A stretch of 64,000 nt of DNA from JBJGXI01 sp045635475 (GTDB lineage: Bacteria; Bacillota; Bacilli; Bacillales; Amphibacillaceae): NCBI RefSeq assembly GCF_045635475.1, contig NZ_JBJGXI010000030.1, positions 1 through 64,000 of the forward strand, given 5' to 3'. Made by a program: the position numbers and the translations under genes. The notes under the pieces are model-generated. The model was not told the DNA's origin and did no database searches. It saw only the letters and a list, made by a program, of their open reading frames with translations. Positions 27,074-35,829 of this stretch are shown piece after piece; the first letter of the stretch is position 1, and the number at the start of each line of letters is the position of its first letter.

Positions 27074-28171
27074 ATGATGAATAACACAAATAATGTGGAA
27101 ATAACAAAAATGGATCAAAGTGACCAAATTTCAGTAGATAGTGCAGAAGATATACGTTCTAAGCTAAGAAGAGAACCTGAGGTAACCGAACTTTCTAAAA
27201 AGATTGATTTTAAAAATCAAGTTCAATTATTAGAATTTGGTAAAGAGCCTGCAATTCATATTTCCCAGTTTTCGGATCGGATTCTTGCTATGATGAGTAC
27301 AAACAGTGTTACCGATTCAGGAAAAATGCTAGATCAACTTGGAAAGGTCATGGATCGATTTGATAAGAAGGATTTCGATGAACCAAAAGGTATCTTATCT
27401 AAAATTTTCAAAAGTAAAAACAACCTAATTGAAAAAATATTTGGTAAATACCAAACACTAGGTGGAGAGATTGAAAAGATTCATGTGGAGATTTCTAAAT
27501 ATAAAGATGAAATGACAAAAACAACGCTTACTTTAGATGAAATGTACGAAAATAATATTAATTATTACATGGAACTTGAAAAATATGTAGTTGCTGGTCA
27601 GATGAAAGTTGAAGAATTGACTGCGTTAGTGCCCCAATATGAACAAAGAGCTGCTAATGGCGATCAAATGGCACAAATGGAACTAGATACACTCAAGAAC
27701 GGAATTCAAGCATTAGAGGAGCGTGTGTATGACTTAGACATGGCTCGGATGGTTGCCTTGCAAACAGCACCACAAATTCGTCTACTACAACGAGGTAATA
27801 CGAAGTTAGTTGGGAAAATTAACTCTGCATTTATCATTACGATACCAATCTTTAAGAACGGTATTATTCAAGCAGTTACCGCAAAACGTCAAAAACTAGT
27901 TGCAGATTCCATGAGTGAACTAGATAGAAGAACGAATGAGATGTTAAAACGCAACTCCGAAAATATAGCCAATCAAAGTGCAGAAATAGCACGGTTGTCT
28001 GGTAGACCAAGTATAGACATTGAAACTATCGAAGAATCTTGGAATACAATTGTAACTGGTATGCAGGAAACAAAATCTATTGAAGAAGAAAATAAACGTC
28101 TTCGCGAAGACGGTACACGAAGAATTATGGAACTACAAAAAAATATGAAACAAATAGAACAGCAACGATAA
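27074..28171 (+). CDS. telA: TelA-family toxic-anion resistance protein (YceH-like)
   Basis: A 365-residue member of the TelA/KlaA family. It is mostly alpha-helical with long coiled-coil stretches (about 95-215 and 265-365), and shows the family segments YMELEKYVVAGQMKVEELTALVP, DTLKNGIQALEERVYDL and QIRLLQRGNTKLVGKINSAFIITIPIFK (split here for length). No signal peptide. TelA proteins are linked to tellurite and cell-envelope-stress tolerance; the mechanism is unknown. The ribosome site GGGAGAGGG is a few bases ahead; ATG 27077 is an alternative start. It is the last gene of the island. Confidence 0.9.
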   Translation: MMNNTNNVEITKMDQSDQISVDSAEDIRSKLRREPEVTELSKKIDFKNQVQLLEFGKEPAIHISQFSDRILAMMSTNSVTDSGKMLDQLGKVMDRFDKKDFDEPKGILSKIFKSKNNLIEKIFGKYQTLGGEIEKIHVEISKYKDEMTKTTLTLDEMYENNINYYMELEKYVVAGQMKVEELTALVPQYEQRAANGDQMAQMELDTLKNGIQALEERVYDLDMARMVALQTAPQIRLLQRGNTKLVGKINSAFIITIPIFKNGIIQAVTAKRQKLVADSMSELDRRTNEMLKRNSENIANQSAEIARLSGRPSIDIETIEESWNTIVTGMQETKSIEEENKRLREDGTRRIMELQKNMKQIEQQR

Positions 28172-28676
28172 AAGTAATTGTGCTAATTGAAGAGATAATA
28201 TATGGGGAATGTCATAAAACAATTCTACACTACCGTAATATACGTAGAGGTGTAAGTGTAAACTAACAGTCTATTTGGTCTGTTATTGAAGAGGTTCCCA
28301 GTCCATATATTTATACTAGTCTAGGAACTTAGAATGAGAAGTCTGAAGATACACTAATACAGATTTTATCCATGGCCTAAACGAACCTATTTTCTATCTG
28401 ATTTAGATAATCCTCTATGTAGAAAAAGACTGCCACTCCGATGTTTTTCGGGGTGGCTACTTAGATAATCATCGCAGATATAAGGGTCAGTCTTGTCAGC
28501 GTCTCTTAGGAATCATCAGAACATTTGAAATTTATTTTTTTATAATTTATCGATCATATTTAACATTTTTGTACAAGAATACCAGCACATAAACATGTAT
28601 AATATAGAAAAAGCCGCTTCCTGCCAATCGTTCGAAGCGGCTTTTAAATAGAGAAAAATACATAACGGGGGAAATT
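28172..28676. other. Intergenic region with two hairpins
   Basis: No gene is visible. A hairpin at 28432-28457 (GCCACTCCG with CGGGGTGGC) may end the telA transcript. A second, stronger one at 28609-28645 lies in front of the next gene. Confidence 0.45.
28609..28645. terminator. Bidirectional terminator-like hairpin
   Basis: AAAAGCCGCTTC pairs perfectly with GAAGCGGCTTTT around a 13-base loop, 31 bases before the O-antigen-ligase-like gene. A TATAAT lies just upstream (28598-28603), so if that is a promoter the hairpin would sit at the 5' end of the following mRNA. Confidence 0.6.
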
Positions 28677-29900
28677 ATGAACTGGATTACTTTTGCATGT
28701 TTAAGTGTGGTGTTGATTGTAACGCCTTTTCAAGGGGGGCTTTATTATGAAAGTGATATGCGTATTTGGGAGCTTGTTATCATCCCACTTTTTATCATCC
28801 ATCTACTCTGGTTTAGCTTCAAGCACGCTACTATTCTAATCAGGAATAAAAATTACTTCTTAGTGTTTCTTCTACCTCTCATGTATGTACTTACGATTCC
28901 TTTTGCAATAAATCCATCCGGCAATATGGATACGATTCTACGCTTCATTACATATGCATGCTTTTTCCTAATGATTTTTTGGATCAAAGAATCTACGACG
29001 ATTAGTAAACTCTTACCCTATGTATTTCATTTACTAGGAATCGAGCTGTTGATTTTTACCTTTGCGGAGTTGTTTGACGTAATGCCGATGCAAGAGTCAA
29101 TGGTAGGGTGTGGAGGGGAGCGTGCTTGCGGACCGTTCCGCTATCCGAATACGTTTGCCGCTATTATTGGTGCGTATTGGTTTTATACGATGGCCATTGT
29201 TGTGCACCGAAAAAGGTTTGATTGGGCGGGAGTGCTGCTGGCCGGTGTGATGATCGGTTACGGTGTTATCTTGCTACATACATACTCTCGTGGCAGCTAC
29301 CTATTTTTTGGTGTTACATTTGTGTTAGCCTTGCTTTTATTGTGGAAACGATGGAAGCGGTTTGTAATTATTTCGATCGTGTCTATGATGCTATCATTCG
29401 GACTGTTCAGTTTGATGAGCATCGAACCGGATCAACCTGCTGAAGTTGTTCCGAATAGCTTTAAAGAACGAGTGACCGATATGAGCCCTAGTACAAACAC
29501 GGCAGTAGCACGATTTGATTTTTACAAACAAGCACTTGCTATGAGCAAAGACGCTCCGTGGACTGGGTTCGGTGGTGAAAGTTGGTATATGTATTATCCT
29601 GAGCATGAAAAGGCAGGCGGACTTAACCAGACCCATAACGGATATTTGGATCTATTGATTGAAATTGGCTGGGTGGGGGTACTCGTTTATGCAGCTGTGT
29701 TTGCTTGGTTAATTTATCAGGTGATAAAGGTGAGAGCCTATGCTGTTGATCAGACACACGGGACGGGAGTGATTTTGGCACTAATGATGGTTTTTGGACA
29801 TTCACTGGTGGATTATGATTTTTCCTATGGTAGGATCTGGTTACTGGTATTTTGGTTGTTTGGGATTGGGGTTAAAAGAGTAGAGGCACGTCATATTTAG
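28677..29900 (+). CDS. O-antigen-ligase/polymerase-like membrane protein
   Basis: A 407-residue protein with about ten to eleven transmembrane helices and the Wzy_C/O-antigen ligase signature in its later half: LLHTYSRGSYLFFGV, then an extracytoplasmic loop ending PWTGFGGESWYMYYPEH and LNQTHNGYLDLLIEIGWVGVL. Arg and His of the NQTHN.YL motif are the usual functional residues. Such proteins polymerise or ligate lipid-linked glycans at the outer face of the membrane; in Gram-positives the acceptor is usually unknown. GGGGG precedes ATG 28677. The ABC genes begin 21 bases after its stop, so it may share their transcript. Confidence 0.82.
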   Translation: MNWITFACLSVVLIVTPFQGGLYYESDMRIWELVIIPLFIIHLLWFSFKHATILIRNKNYFLVFLLPLMYVLTIPFAINPSGNMDTILRFITYACFFLMIFWIKESTTISKLLPYVFHLLGIELLIFTFAELFDVMPMQESMVGCGGERACGPFRYPNTFAAIIGAYWFYTMAIVVHRKRFDWAGVLLAGVMIGYGVILLHTYSRGSYLFFGVTFVLALLLLWKRWKRFVIISIVSMMLSFGLFSLMSIEPDQPAEVVPNSFKERVTDMSPSTNTAVARFDFYKQALAMSKDAPWTGFGGESWYMYYPEHEKAGGLNQTHNGYLDLLIEIGWVGVLVYAAVFAWLIYQVIKVRAYAVDQTHGTGVILALMMVFGHSLVDYDFSYGRIWLLVFWLFGIGVKRVEARHI

Positions 29901-29921
29901 ATAGGAAAAGGGGTTGGAGTT

Positions 29922-30908
29922 ATGGTAGAAAGTAGGATTACATATGCAGTTGAAGCGAATAATCTTGTCAAAACGTTTAGCAAAGAACGTGCTGTCGATG
30001 ATATTAGTCTGAAGGTACCTAAAGGGATTGTTTATGGTTTTCTTGGTCCGAATGGTGCAGGGAAAACAACGATGATTCGAATGCTTGCAACACTGCTGAA
30101 GCCTAACGGAGGAGAAGCTAAAGTGATGGGGTATGACCTCGTTCAGGAAGCTGATTCTGTAAGACAATCGATTAGCCTAACCGGTCAATTTGCTTCGGTT
30201 GATGAGGAGCTTTCAGGAAGAGAGAACTTAATTTTCATTGGGCGCCTTGTTGGCTATTCGATAAAAGATGCTAAAAAAAGAGCTGATCAATTGTTAAAGG
30301 CGTTCAACCTAGAAGAAGCAAGTAAACGTCAGGTTAAAAAATATTCAGGTGGGATGCGGCGACGAATTGATATCGCAGCAAGTATCGTCACGAGCCCAGA
30401 CTTACTTTTCTTAGATGAACCAACAACGGGATTAGATCCTAGAAGTCGAAACCAGGTTTGGGATATTGTTCGGGCCTTAGTAAAAAACGGAACAACCGTC
30501 TTTTTAACAACACAATACTTAGAAGAGGCTGATCAACTCGCTGATTTGATCGGTGTAATTGATCAAGGAAAGTTAATTGCAGAGGGCACGAGTAAAGAAT
30601 TAAAAGCTTCGATTGGAGCTGGCAGCTTGACGGTGCATTTTGATGATCTGGCAGAGTTAGAAAAAGCTAAGCAAATTTTCGTGAGTCAATTACAACAATC
30701 TCCTGAAGAAAACGTGCAGGAGATATCGTTAACCGTTCCGATTAAAGAGCATGCGAAGGCTGCCAAAGCGATCGGGGAGTTAGCGAATGCTCAGGTGCAA
30801 ATTAAGGACTTTTCCATGAGTCAGCCGAGCTTGGATGAAGTTTTCTTAACTTTAACAGGGAAAATACGTGAGAGCGAAGGAGGGGAAGTAGCCGATGGAA
30901 ACGCATGA
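29922..30908 (+). CDS. ABC transporter ATPase (DrrA-type)
   Basis: A 328-residue ATPase with Walker A GPNGAGKTT, the signature YSGGMRRRIDIAAS, Walker B DLLFLDEPTTGLDPRSRN and the switch His replaced by Gln in LTTQYLEEADQLA, which is normal for the daunorubicin-resistance (DrrA) group. The C-terminal 90 residues form the DUF4162-like regulatory tail usual in DrrA. With the permease that overlaps its end (14 bases) it forms an exporter for a drug, antibiotic or lipid-like compound. The start ATG 29922 has GGGGTTGGAG ahead. Confidence 0.92.
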   Translation: MVESRITYAVEANNLVKTFSKERAVDDISLKVPKGIVYGFLGPNGAGKTTMIRMLATLLKPNGGEAKVMGYDLVQEADSVRQSISLTGQFASVDEELSGRENLIFIGRLVGYSIKDAKKRADQLLKAFNLEEASKRQVKKYSGGMRRRIDIAASIVTSPDLLFLDEPTTGLDPRSRNQVWDIVRALVKNGTTVFLTTQYLEEADQLADLIGVIDQGKLIAEGTSKELKASIGAGSLTVHFDDLAELEKAKQIFVSQLQQSPEENVQEISLTVPIKEHAKAAKAIGELANAQVQIKDFSMSQPSLDEVFLTLTGKIRESEGGEVADGNA

Positions 30909-31713
30909 ACAACACAGATTTGAAGATGCAATTACTTCAATCGAACGCCCGAAAAAGCCAAGTGCACTCAGTGCTTCCACTACATTTGCTTGGCGCGCGT
31001 TACTACGGATCCGATACGTTCCGGAACAATTATTTGATGTAACGGTGTTCCCGATTATTTTTTTACTCATGTTTACGTATTTGTTTGGTGGGGCGATCTC
31101 CGGTTCAACTGGTGAATACCTGGAATTTGTGCTGCCGGGCATTCTAGTCATGACGGTTGCGATGATTACGATGTATACCGGACTGGATTTGAACAAAGAT
31201 ATCGAAAAAGGGGTGTTTGACCGGTTTCGATCGCTACCGATTTGGCGACCTGCCGTACTAGTTGGGGCGCTTGTCGTTGATGCTGTTCGATATCTGATTG
31301 CGTCGACAATTATGATTACATTAGGCTATATTTTAGGATTTAGACCAGAGGCAGGCTTTATTGGGGTAGTACTCGGTGTGTTGTTATTATTATTATTTGC
31401 CTTTAGTTTGTCATGGATCTGGACGATGCTCGGTATTATTGTACGAACGGAAAAAGCATTAATGGCGATAAGTATGATGCTCTTATTTCCATTAACGTTT
31501 CTAAGCAGTGTATTTGTCGATCCAAGCACCATGCCAAACTGGTTACAAAAATTTGTCGATATTAACCCGATAACCTTCGTCGTCAATGCAGTGCGAAGCC
31601 TAGTTCATGGAACAGATGGTTTACAAGATGTGATGATGGTCATCTATATATCAATCGGATTGATTGTTGTGTTTGGACCGTTAACGATGTACTTTTTTCG
31701 GAATAAGAGTTAG
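30895..31713 (+). CDS. ABC-2 type permease (DrrB-type)
   Basis: A 272-residue permease with about six transmembrane segments and the ABC-2 signature LEFVLPGILVMTVAMITMYTGLDLNKDIEKGVFDRFRSLPI (quoted in parts: LPGILVMTVAM and KGVFDRFRSLP), followed by LTFLSSVFVDPSTMPNWLQ. These segments are typical of DrrB partners. It overlaps the ATPase gene by 14 bases, with GGAGGGGAAG as ribosome site, so it is translationally coupled. A terminator follows at 31756-31799. The substrate is unknown. Confidence 0.9.
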   Translation: METHEQHRFEDAITSIERPKKPSALSASTTFAWRALLRIRYVPEQLFDVTVFPIIFLLMFTYLFGGAISGSTGEYLEFVLPGILVMTVAMITMYTGLDLNKDIEKGVFDRFRSLPIWRPAVLVGALVVDAVRYLIASTIMITLGYILGFRPEAGFIGVVLGVLLLLLFAFSLSWIWTMLGIIVRTEKALMAISMMLLFPLTFLSSVFVDPSTMPNWLQKFVDINPITFVVNAVRSLVHGTDGLQDVMMVIYISIGLIVVFGPLTMYFFRNKS

Positions 31714-31755
31714 GGGTTCTAGTGTAGCGATTCTGATGAGAAAATTGTAAATAGT

Positions 31756-31799
31756 GACTCCGATGATCTGTTCGCCATAGATATGTCGGGGTCTTTTTC
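31756..31799 (+). terminator. Terminator of the ABC operon
   Basis: GACTCCGA and TCGGGGTC (one G-T pair) enclose a loop of about 25 bases and are followed by TTTTT. Confidence 0.65.
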
Positions 31800-31847
31800 T
31801 AGTGCATTTTCCCTTAGCTATAGTTTACTTTCTTCAGATGTTATATA

Positions 31848-32945
31848 ATGGAATTGTATATAACAACGAAGATCTACCCTGAATTAAACCTAAAGGAGTT
31901 ATTACCCTTGGAGTTTGATACATTTTTTGAAGAAATGTGTGAAGGTGGAGATGATCCATTAATTAGGCCATTGCGTGCAAACAAAGATAAAGTAGGGTCA
32001 CAAAAATATTATATTGCTATGTTTTTTTATCCATTTAAGCAGCTCAAAACATTTAAGAATATTTTAAATGACCCAAAAAACATATCATATGTTCAAGTTT
32101 TCTTGGCGCCATTAACTGTGCTTACAGGTTGGAATTTAGATTTTTTCTTACATACTTTGGAAAAATTAACCCTCATTCAATCCTTCTTATTTTCATTTTC
32201 ATTGTGGTATATTATTAATTTTTTCATCACATTAGGACAAATGAAGAATCCAGACTATTTGAATACAGTTTTCCATTACGATGCCTTCAGACGTTTAAAT
32301 AAGCGTATGTACAACTTTTATGATCCTTTAGTGAGTGATTCTTCATTTACATTTAATGGTATGAGAGAATGGTTCAAAAGAAATAATTCCTCTAAGACGA
32401 TAGAAGAGATAACAACTTTCTATAGGAAGCAAATACAAGAGATCGAGCGTGAAAAGGAGCTACTGTTTGACGAGAAAGCAAAAGCGATAGAAGAGTTTTC
32501 AGGAATATTTAAAACCCTAGAAAAGAACTTCAGTCGTATTCAGAACAATGTATTGGAATTTGAAGATCTCGATTTTTTGAATTGCCCTCTTACAGTTTAT
32601 CAATTAGTGGACAATCGAATGACTAACCTGAAACAATACAAAACAAAAGAATTCTATCCTGACTTTGATTTAGATGATCCGAGCTACAGTCAACTTGATT
32701 GTAGATGCGCCATAGAACAAGAACATAATCCATGGTTTGATAGTTTCAATTCTATTAGTTACAAATTTGATATGGATGAAGAAAAACTATGGATAGTGAC
32801 CTATTACTTTGATACTGAAGAGGGTGCGGTTGAATTTCACCATGGTTATAGTATAATGAAGATAGATGCAATATTCTCCATGATTAAGACACATTGTGAT
32901 TTCCTTTACTCGAGAGAAAACTGGGATAGTATTAAGGAGAGCTAG
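31848..32945 (+). CDS. Unknown protein with a coiled-coil centre
   Basis: A 365-residue protein that I do not recognise. It has one or two hydrophobic stretches near 85-140 (VFLAPLTVLTGWNL; SFLFSFSLWYIINFFITLG), a charged helical segment at about 190-245 likely to be a coiled coil (FYRKQIQEIEREKELLFDEK), and a C-terminal part with a DCRCAIEQEH motif and many aromatic residues. The ATG at 31848 has no clear ribosome site. AAAGGAG at 31890-31896 could instead serve a TTG near 31906, shortening the protein by about 19 residues. A very small gene follows 28 bases later. Confidence 0.65.
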   Translation: MELYITTKIYPELNLKELLPLEFDTFFEEMCEGGDDPLIRPLRANKDKVGSQKYYIAMFFYPFKQLKTFKNILNDPKNISYVQVFLAPLTVLTGWNLDFFLHTLEKLTLIQSFLFSFSLWYIINFFITLGQMKNPDYLNTVFHYDAFRRLNKRMYNFYDPLVSDSSFTFNGMREWFKRNNSSKTIEEITTFYRKQIQEIEREKELLFDEKAKAIEEFSGIFKTLEKNFSRIQNNVLEFEDLDFLNCPLTVYQLVDNRMTNLKQYKTKEFYPDFDLDDPSYSQLDCRCAIEQEHNPWFDSFNSISYKFDMDEEKLWIVTYYFDTEEGAVEFHHGYSIMKIDAIFSMIKTHCDFLYSRENWDSIKES

Positions 32946-32973
32946 AAAATGCTGCTAAAAAGGAGAATGTAAA

Positions 32974-33114
32974 GTGCAGAAGACAAGGGCTAAGAAAACG
33001 ACGATGAGTGCAAAAGAACTTAATAATAAACAGAAACATTATTTACTAGAAGAACGTAGAATTCGTGAAGAAAAGATACGACAATTTGAAGAGAGTATTA
33101 AAAAGCAGGCGTGA
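32974..33114 (+). CDS. Small charged protein, 46 residues
   Basis: A GTG-started frame behind AAAAAGGAG encodes 46 residues (MQKTRAKKTTMSAKELNNK ... EEKIRQFEESIKKQA). It is highly charged and predicted helical, possibly a coiled coil. The stop codon lies inside the 5' arm of a strong terminator. It is probably co-transcribed with the preceding unknown gene. I do not recognise the family. Confidence 0.5.
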   Translation: MQKTRAKKTTMSAKELNNKQKHYLLEERRIREEKIRQFEESIKKQA

Positions 33115-33135
33115 AATTAATCACGCCTGCTTTTT
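33100..33135. terminator. Bidirectional terminator shared by two small genes
   Basis: AAAAAGCAGGCGTGA pairs perfectly over 15 bp with TCACGCCTGCTTTTT around a 6-base loop. It overlaps the 3' ends of both the plus-strand gene ending at 33114 and the minus-strand gene ending at 33117. Confidence 0.85.
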
Positions 33136-33260
33136 TCAAAGTATTCTAGCCTTTTTTCTCTTTCAACACGTTTGCGAGAGAGTTCTTCTCTTTGCTTTTG
33201 CAAAAATGTGCCGACACTTTCTGTTTTTGGCGTACCAAGTATTTTAATGCTTTTTCTCAT
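33117..33260 (-). CDS. Small charged protein, 47 residues
   Basis: On the minus strand ATG 33260, preceded by GAGGTG with good spacing, opens a 47-residue frame (MRKSIKILGTPKTESVGTF ... RKRVEREKRLEYFEKSRRD). It is strongly basic with a helical, Arg/Lys/Glu-rich second half. It converges on the plus-strand small gene, and the two share one terminator. No family is recognised, but the ribosome site and the terminator support it being real. Confidence 0.5.
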   Translation of the reverse strand: MRKSIKILGTPKTESVGTFLQKQREELSRKRVEREKRLEYFEKSRRD

Positions 33261-33345
33261 CCTGTGCACCTCTAAACTCTAGATTTGTACATTATATGCT
33301 CGAATTATAAAAGGTTGCCCAGTATTATATTTTCTATTCGGATGA

Positions 33346-33621
33346 TTGGGTGTGTTTCATCACAAAATTAAAGCACTCTCGAATCTGATCGACTCTCTTT
33401 CTAAAGAGAAAAACTTGCTTATGAGGAATTTGCAAACAATTAAAGTAGGAGTTGAAACCCTAATACGGGCAGTATGCGAAGGATTAAAAGAAGACTGGAA
33501 TAACGGGACGATGCTTATAACGAGCTATTATAATCAAGACATCGACAAGGCATGCTATAATATTGAAAATTACTGTAATAATTACTCCTTACTAAACAAG
33601 CTCTCAAAAATAAACCGATGA
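33346..33621 (+). CDS. Unknown small protein, possibly a remnant
   Basis: A 91-codon frame starting with TTG (an internal ATG lies near 33421) and overlapping the 3' end of the convergent NUDIX gene by 40 bases. The sequence looks protein-like (KALSNLIDSLSKEKNLL, GLKEDWNNGTMLITSYY) and helical, but there is no ribosome site. It may be the tail of a truncated gene. No family is recognised. Confidence 0.3.
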   Translation: MGVFHHKIKALSNLIDSLSKEKNLLMRNLQTIKVGVETLIRAVCEGLKEDWNNGTMLITSYYNQDIDKACYNIENYCNNYSLLNKLSKINR

Positions 33622-34028
33622 GCAGAGAAAATCTTCTCCGGCAAATCATCCACATCAAAAAACTGCAGCGTATGACTTTCCTGATCAATTTGAATAACTC
33701 CCTCATAATCACTTGTCCGATAAACAATACACAAACCGTACGTCTGATCACCATTCGGATATTCAAAAAACAACTCTTCTCCAGCAAACACATCGACTAA
33801 TTCAAGTGTGTGGGCAGTTAATCCAGTTTCTTCATAAAGCTCTCTTTTTGCACATGCGATAGGCGTTTCACCTAAATCAATCTGTCCGCCAGGTAATCCC
33901 CAATCATTCGTATCCGAATGTAACTGGAGAAGCAGTTGATCCTCGGAATTGTAGACCGTGATTAAGCATGCGGGAACGAAAAGTGGGGCGTTTCCTATCA
34001 ATTTTCTTAGTTTTTTTGTGTAGGACAT
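33582..34028 (-). CDS. NUDIX hydrolase
   Basis: A 148-residue NUDIX protein with a complete Nudix box (G-x5-E-x7-RE-L-x-EE-x-GL, at about 47-69: GQIDLGETPIACAKRELYEE followed by TGL). The family hydrolyses nucleoside diphosphates linked to other groups; the substrate is not predictable. The start ATG 34028 has AGGAAAATACC ahead. It ends convergently with the small plus-strand frame at 33346-33621. Confidence 0.88.
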   Translation of the reverse strand: MSYTKKLRKLIGNAPLFVPACLITVYNSEDQLLLQLHSDTNDWGLPGGQIDLGETPIACAKRELYEETGLTAHTLELVDVFAGEELFFEYPNGDQTYGLCIVYRTSDYEGVIQIDQESHTLQFFDVDDLPEKIFSAHRFIFESLFSKE

Positions 34029-34369
34029 GGTATTTTCCTAGTTTTCGATTAAATTAGATTACTTTAGCGCTATTTTGAATATCAGTAAGCTGCTGTATAC
34101 CAAAATTCGCTACTCGATTCAGTGTTAAAAAATGTGCTCAGAGTGTGTAGGGCCAATACCGCGCTATCACGCCAGCCTATTTTTTCTTTGATACTCAAAC
34201 TCCCTTACACCGCTATGCACTAATAACAGTACACCTGAAACTATAGCATATAACATTTCAAGAGCAAGGAGCCAAACAAGCGTAGGTGATAATGGTGATA
34301 GTGAAAGAAAACGCCTTGATGCAAATAAACATCAAGGCAAAATCGCATCATATTCATATCTACAGTAAA
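34029..34369. other. Intergenic DNA
   Basis: The only element I can support is the terminator at 34313-34338. No gene is seen. Confidence 0.4.
34309..34341 (-). terminator. Terminator of the deacetylase-like gene
   Basis: GCCTTGATG and CATCAAGGC form a perfect 9-bp stem with an 8-base loop. On the minus strand it is followed by GTTTTC. Confidence 0.65.
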
Positions 34370-35815
34370 CTATATATCCCCAAGTTTCACGATATTATAA
34401 CCACGGTTACGCAACTCTGTAATAATCATTGGAAGTGCGTCTACTGTGTTAAGATTATCTTGCAAGTGCAAGAGAATAATGCTTCCCTCTTGTACATCTT
34501 CTAGTACATTTGTAACAATCTCGTACGTTGTTGCTTGTTCCCAATCCTTACTATCGACGTCATGCAAGGCGATGTTTTTAATCCCTGTAGTTGCGACGAT
34601 TTGAGATGATTCTTTATCTATAATTCCGTAATCTGGTCGAAAATACATGGCGGTCTGCTTTTGAATGGCCATTGTTAATACTTGAAATCCTTTAATTAAT
34701 TCTTCTTGTAGTACTTGTTTACTCACTTGGGTGATGTCTATTGGAGAATAGGTGCGGATGCCGATATCGTTCCCGTTTTCTACAATTGTTCTTGCCAAAT
34801 TAGGATTATTTTCGGCAGCCACGGGATCAATAAAGAATGTACCGGTAACTTGGCTATCTTTTAAAATATCGAGAATGTTTGTTATCGTTTGTTCTGACCC
34901 CCAATTGTTAAAAGTAAGAGCAACCTGTTTCTTATCCGTATCCATACGTTCTATCTCGTTATAAAAAGTGTCATACGAATTTTTCCTTACCACATTATAT
35001 CCAGGTATATCTTCTAATTTATTTCTTTCATAGCTACTTTCCATTAATTGATTCAATGGTACGAACTCGTATCCGCTATTGGCTATTACTTCTGCTACGA
35101 TCGGAATTGCAGTGAAAATGTCTGGGTTTTCCACATTTGCAGTTAAAATACTGCCGCGTTTAGCTCCCGATGCGATAAACTCTTTGAAAGATGACGAGGA
35201 TTTCATATCCCAATCATGGAGATTTACACCATCAGTTACGGCTGCTGTTAAACCGACGTGTGCTGTAGCAATTAGAATATCTTCATTTTCGGTGACAGTA
35301 GTCACTCGGATATATTTTGGGATCGTGCCAGTTTGTTCTTCGATGATTGTATTTGATTCAAGGATAGCATTATAAATTTCCTCGTAGGATAAGTTGGTTA
35401 GGTCCTGTTGTTCTAACGAGTTATTTTCAATTTCATGTCCTCGAGAGATGATTTCCTCAGCAATCTCAGGAAATTCTTCTACTTTGTTTGCAGATACAAA
35501 GAAGGTTGCCTTTATCTTGTGAAAATCAAGCGTTTCTAAGATTTCTTCCATTGTACTAGCGTCACTCATACCATTAAATGTAAGAGAGAGTTGTTTTTTT
35601 GTCGTATAAACGAAAGATACATGGTCGCTTTTCATATCGATAGGTTTGATTATTGGTTCCTGAATTGTTGCGATTTCTTCGTCCGTATTAATCTTTTCAT
35701 CTTTTGGTTCCTCACCATTTGCTGTTTTAAAACTTACGAAGCCTAAATTCGAGCAGCCTGATAGAAATAAAATAATGAGTACGCAGAAAAAGTACTTTTT
35801 ATTAAAAAAAGTCAT
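34370..35815 (-). CDS. Lipoprotein with two degenerate polysaccharide-deacetylase (NodB) domains
   Basis: A 481-residue lipoprotein (signal peptide with lipobox LFLSGC at about 20). Two NodB-like domains follow, at about 75-255 and 300-481. Both keep the fold (QLSLTFNGMSDA ... IKATFFVSANKV; QVALTFNNWGSE ... VTGTFFIDPVAA). Both lack the TFDDG Asp pair (TFNGM, TFNNW) and the metal-binding His residues of HEIGNH (HEIENNS, NDIGIRT), so classical zinc-dependent deacetylation is unlikely. The second domain keeps RPDYG, DVDSKDW and ILLHL. It probably binds or guides a polysaccharide. The start is ATG 35815 behind AAAGGAG; the longer frame from 35851 lacks one. The upstream neighbour is a processive glycosyltransferase in the same orientation. 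Confidence 0.85.
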   Translation of the reverse strand: MTFFNKKYFFCVLIILFLSGCSNLGFVSFKTANGEEPKDEKINTDEEIATIQEPIIKPIDMKSDHVSFVYTTKKQLSLTFNGMSDASTMEEILETLDFHKIKATFFVSANKVEEFPEIAEEIISRGHEIENNSLEQQDLTNLSYEEIYNAILESNTIIEEQTGTIPKYIRVTTVTENEDILIATAHVGLTAAVTDGVNLHDWDMKSSSSFKEFIASGAKRGSILTANVENPDIFTAIPIVAEVIANSGYEFVPLNQLMESSYERNKLEDIPGYNVVRKNSYDTFYNEIERMDTDKKQVALTFNNWGSEQTITNILDILKDSQVTGTFFIDPVAAENNPNLARTIVENGNDIGIRTYSPIDITQVSKQVLQEELIKGFQVLTMAIQKQTAMYFRPDYGIIDKESSQIVATTGIKNIALHDVDSKDWEQATTYEIVTNVLEDVQEGSIILLHLQDNLNTVDALPMIITELRNRGYNIVKLGDI

Positions 35816-35829
35816 CTTGTTTCTCCTTT

